From CAVPHV01 sp963704825 (GTDB lineage: Bacteria > Actinomycetota > Acidimicrobiia > Spongiisociales > UBA5794), in contig CAVPHV010000012.1 of assembly GCA_963704825.1 (NCBI GenBank), forward strand, positions 78,146-142,145: 64,000 nucleotides of DNA. The letters run 5' to 3'. Positions 63,492 to 64,000 of the stretch are shown one piece after another (within the stretch, counting starts at the first letter, position 1; the number at the start of each line of letters is the position of its first letter). Made by a program: the position numbers and the translations under genes. Under the pieces are notes generated by a model that saw only the letters and a program-made list of their open reading frames with translations, searched no databases and was not told the DNA's origin.

Positions 63492-63695
63492 AGTAGAGAG
63501 GTGCCGGGCGGGCCGGTGATACGCGGGATCGGTGAGCGGCCGGCGACATGACTGCGCGACTGAGATGTGGCAAGTCCTGATCTGCTCTGCCCGCACACCA
63601 CCGTACGGAGAAGGGAGACCCGCCGAGCACGCGCTGCAGCGGTTCGCTACGCTCAGTTACGGGGACGATCTGCGTTCCGATCGGGCAGGTGCGTT

Positions 63696-64000
63696 ATGGG
63701 CGAATCGATAGTGGTGACCGTCGACTGTGACAACGAGATCTTCGGTCGCGGAATCTCAGTGTCTCTCCGAGAGGATCCCAATCTTGTCGTGACCACGGCC
63801 GCGGATAAGTTCGACAGGGAGCCCGACGTGGCCGTGGTCTCGCCAAGTGCTCTGCGATCTCGATCTTGGGAGTGTCCCGTACTCGTGTGTACCGACGCCC
63901 CCTTCGAAGTCACCGCGCTCGATGCGACGCTCGCCGGCACCCTTCCCCGCCGCCAACTCACCCAGGACCAACTCCTCTCGGCCGTCCGGGCGGCCGCGGC
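63696..64000 (+). CDS. Receiver-domain-like protein, N-terminal fragment (runs off window)
   Basis: From ATG 63696 (CAGGTG upstream) 101 codons stay open to the right edge. The translation reads 'ISVSLREDPNLVVTTAADKF', 'EPDVAVVSPSALRSRSWECP', 'VLVCTDAPFEVTALDATLAG' and 'LPRRQLTQDQLLSAVRAAA'. The strand-helix order and the final 'L-x-x-A-V-R-A-A-A' follow the receiver domains of NarL/LuxR-type regulators. The phospho-acceptor Asp position is Ser ('VVSPSA') and the acidic pair is missing, so it may be an atypical receiver. A LuxR DNA-binding domain would be expected beyond the edge. It is divergent from the 63.4-45.5-kb run of minus-strand genes. Confidence 0.5.
   Translation, partial: MGESIVVTVDCDNEIFGRGISVSLREDPNLVVTTAADKFDREPDVAVVSPSALRSRSWECPVLVCTDAPFEVTALDATLAGTLPRRQLTQDQLLSAVRAAA

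Noticed and set aside
1..64000. tRNA or rRNA genes
   Set aside because: No intergenic stretch showed a cloverleaf with a GTTC-A T-loop or any rRNA core sequence.

Overview
The window is high-GC bacterial DNA with dense, mostly co-directional genes, GGAGG-type ribosome binding sites and frequent GTG starts. Gene content points to Actinomycetota, plausibly the class Acidimicrobiia: an F420-type luciferase-like oxidoreductase, an F420/FMN pyridoxamine-oxidase-like protein, arsenate reductases with the three-helix N-terminal extension, the actinobacterial two-domain alpha/beta hydrolase, DUF2252 and DUF7144-type proteins. The class-level placement is inference; no rRNA or tRNA gene was found.

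Region by region. 1-6.98 kb: the start of a glycine/sarcosine/betaine reductase component-B-like gene running off the left edge, an EamA exporter, a small glycine-rich protein behind a tandemly duplicated leader, an AI-2E-type exporter, a broken DUF2252 gene, a DUF7144 membrane protein and a large alpha/beta hydrolase. 7.0-11.5 kb: an arsenic module (5'-truncated ArsR-ArsC fusion, second ArsC, aquaporin) lying between a decayed and an intact IS110-family element. 11.6-16 kb: a second DUF7144 paralogue, xylose isomerase with a one-base frameshift, a small hypothetical gene, and a DEAD-box helicase carrying a C-terminal RRM. 16-18.9 kb: an OmpR-type two-component system and a PepSY protein; both promoters share a triple GTCAG direct repeat on about 11-bp phasing, a strong candidate operator. 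18.9-25.7 kb: a shikimate-kinase-like gene, an LLM oxidoreductase, a four-gene 2-oxoacid oxidoreductase operon whose second gene fuses a GltD-like flavoprotein to a PorD ferredoxin, and a uracil-DNA-glycosylase-like gene. 25.7-34.4 kb: an amidohydrolase-S41 peptidase fusion, galactokinase, a papain-like protease fused to an alpha/beta hydrolase, a DinB remnant and a PfkB kinase. 34.4-38.2 kb: TetR, ABC ATPase, ABC permease and a PPOX protein with overlapping genes and a palindrome over the tetR start. 38.2-45.5 kb: a DUF3152-like metalloprotease lipoprotein, a hypothetical protein, a siderophore-interacting flavoreductase, diaminopropionate ammonia-lyase, a PaaK-like ligase and two nitrilase-superfamily amidohydrolases (nitrogen or amino-acid-derivative catabolism).

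The most unusual region is 45.5-63.5 kb. It is an 18-kb run on one strand encoding three giant beta-rich proteins of about 1,021, 1,274 (one frameshift) and 2,365 residues, a small lipoprotein, and a 12-repeat hemopexin-like protein with a metzincin-like zinc protease motif between repeats 4 and 5. The run is headed by a small gene whose 5' part is tandemly duplicated by 247 bp. No phage, contractile-injection or secretion genes accompany it. It is the best candidate here for an undescribed multi-protein system.

The right edge holds the beginning of a receiver-like protein.
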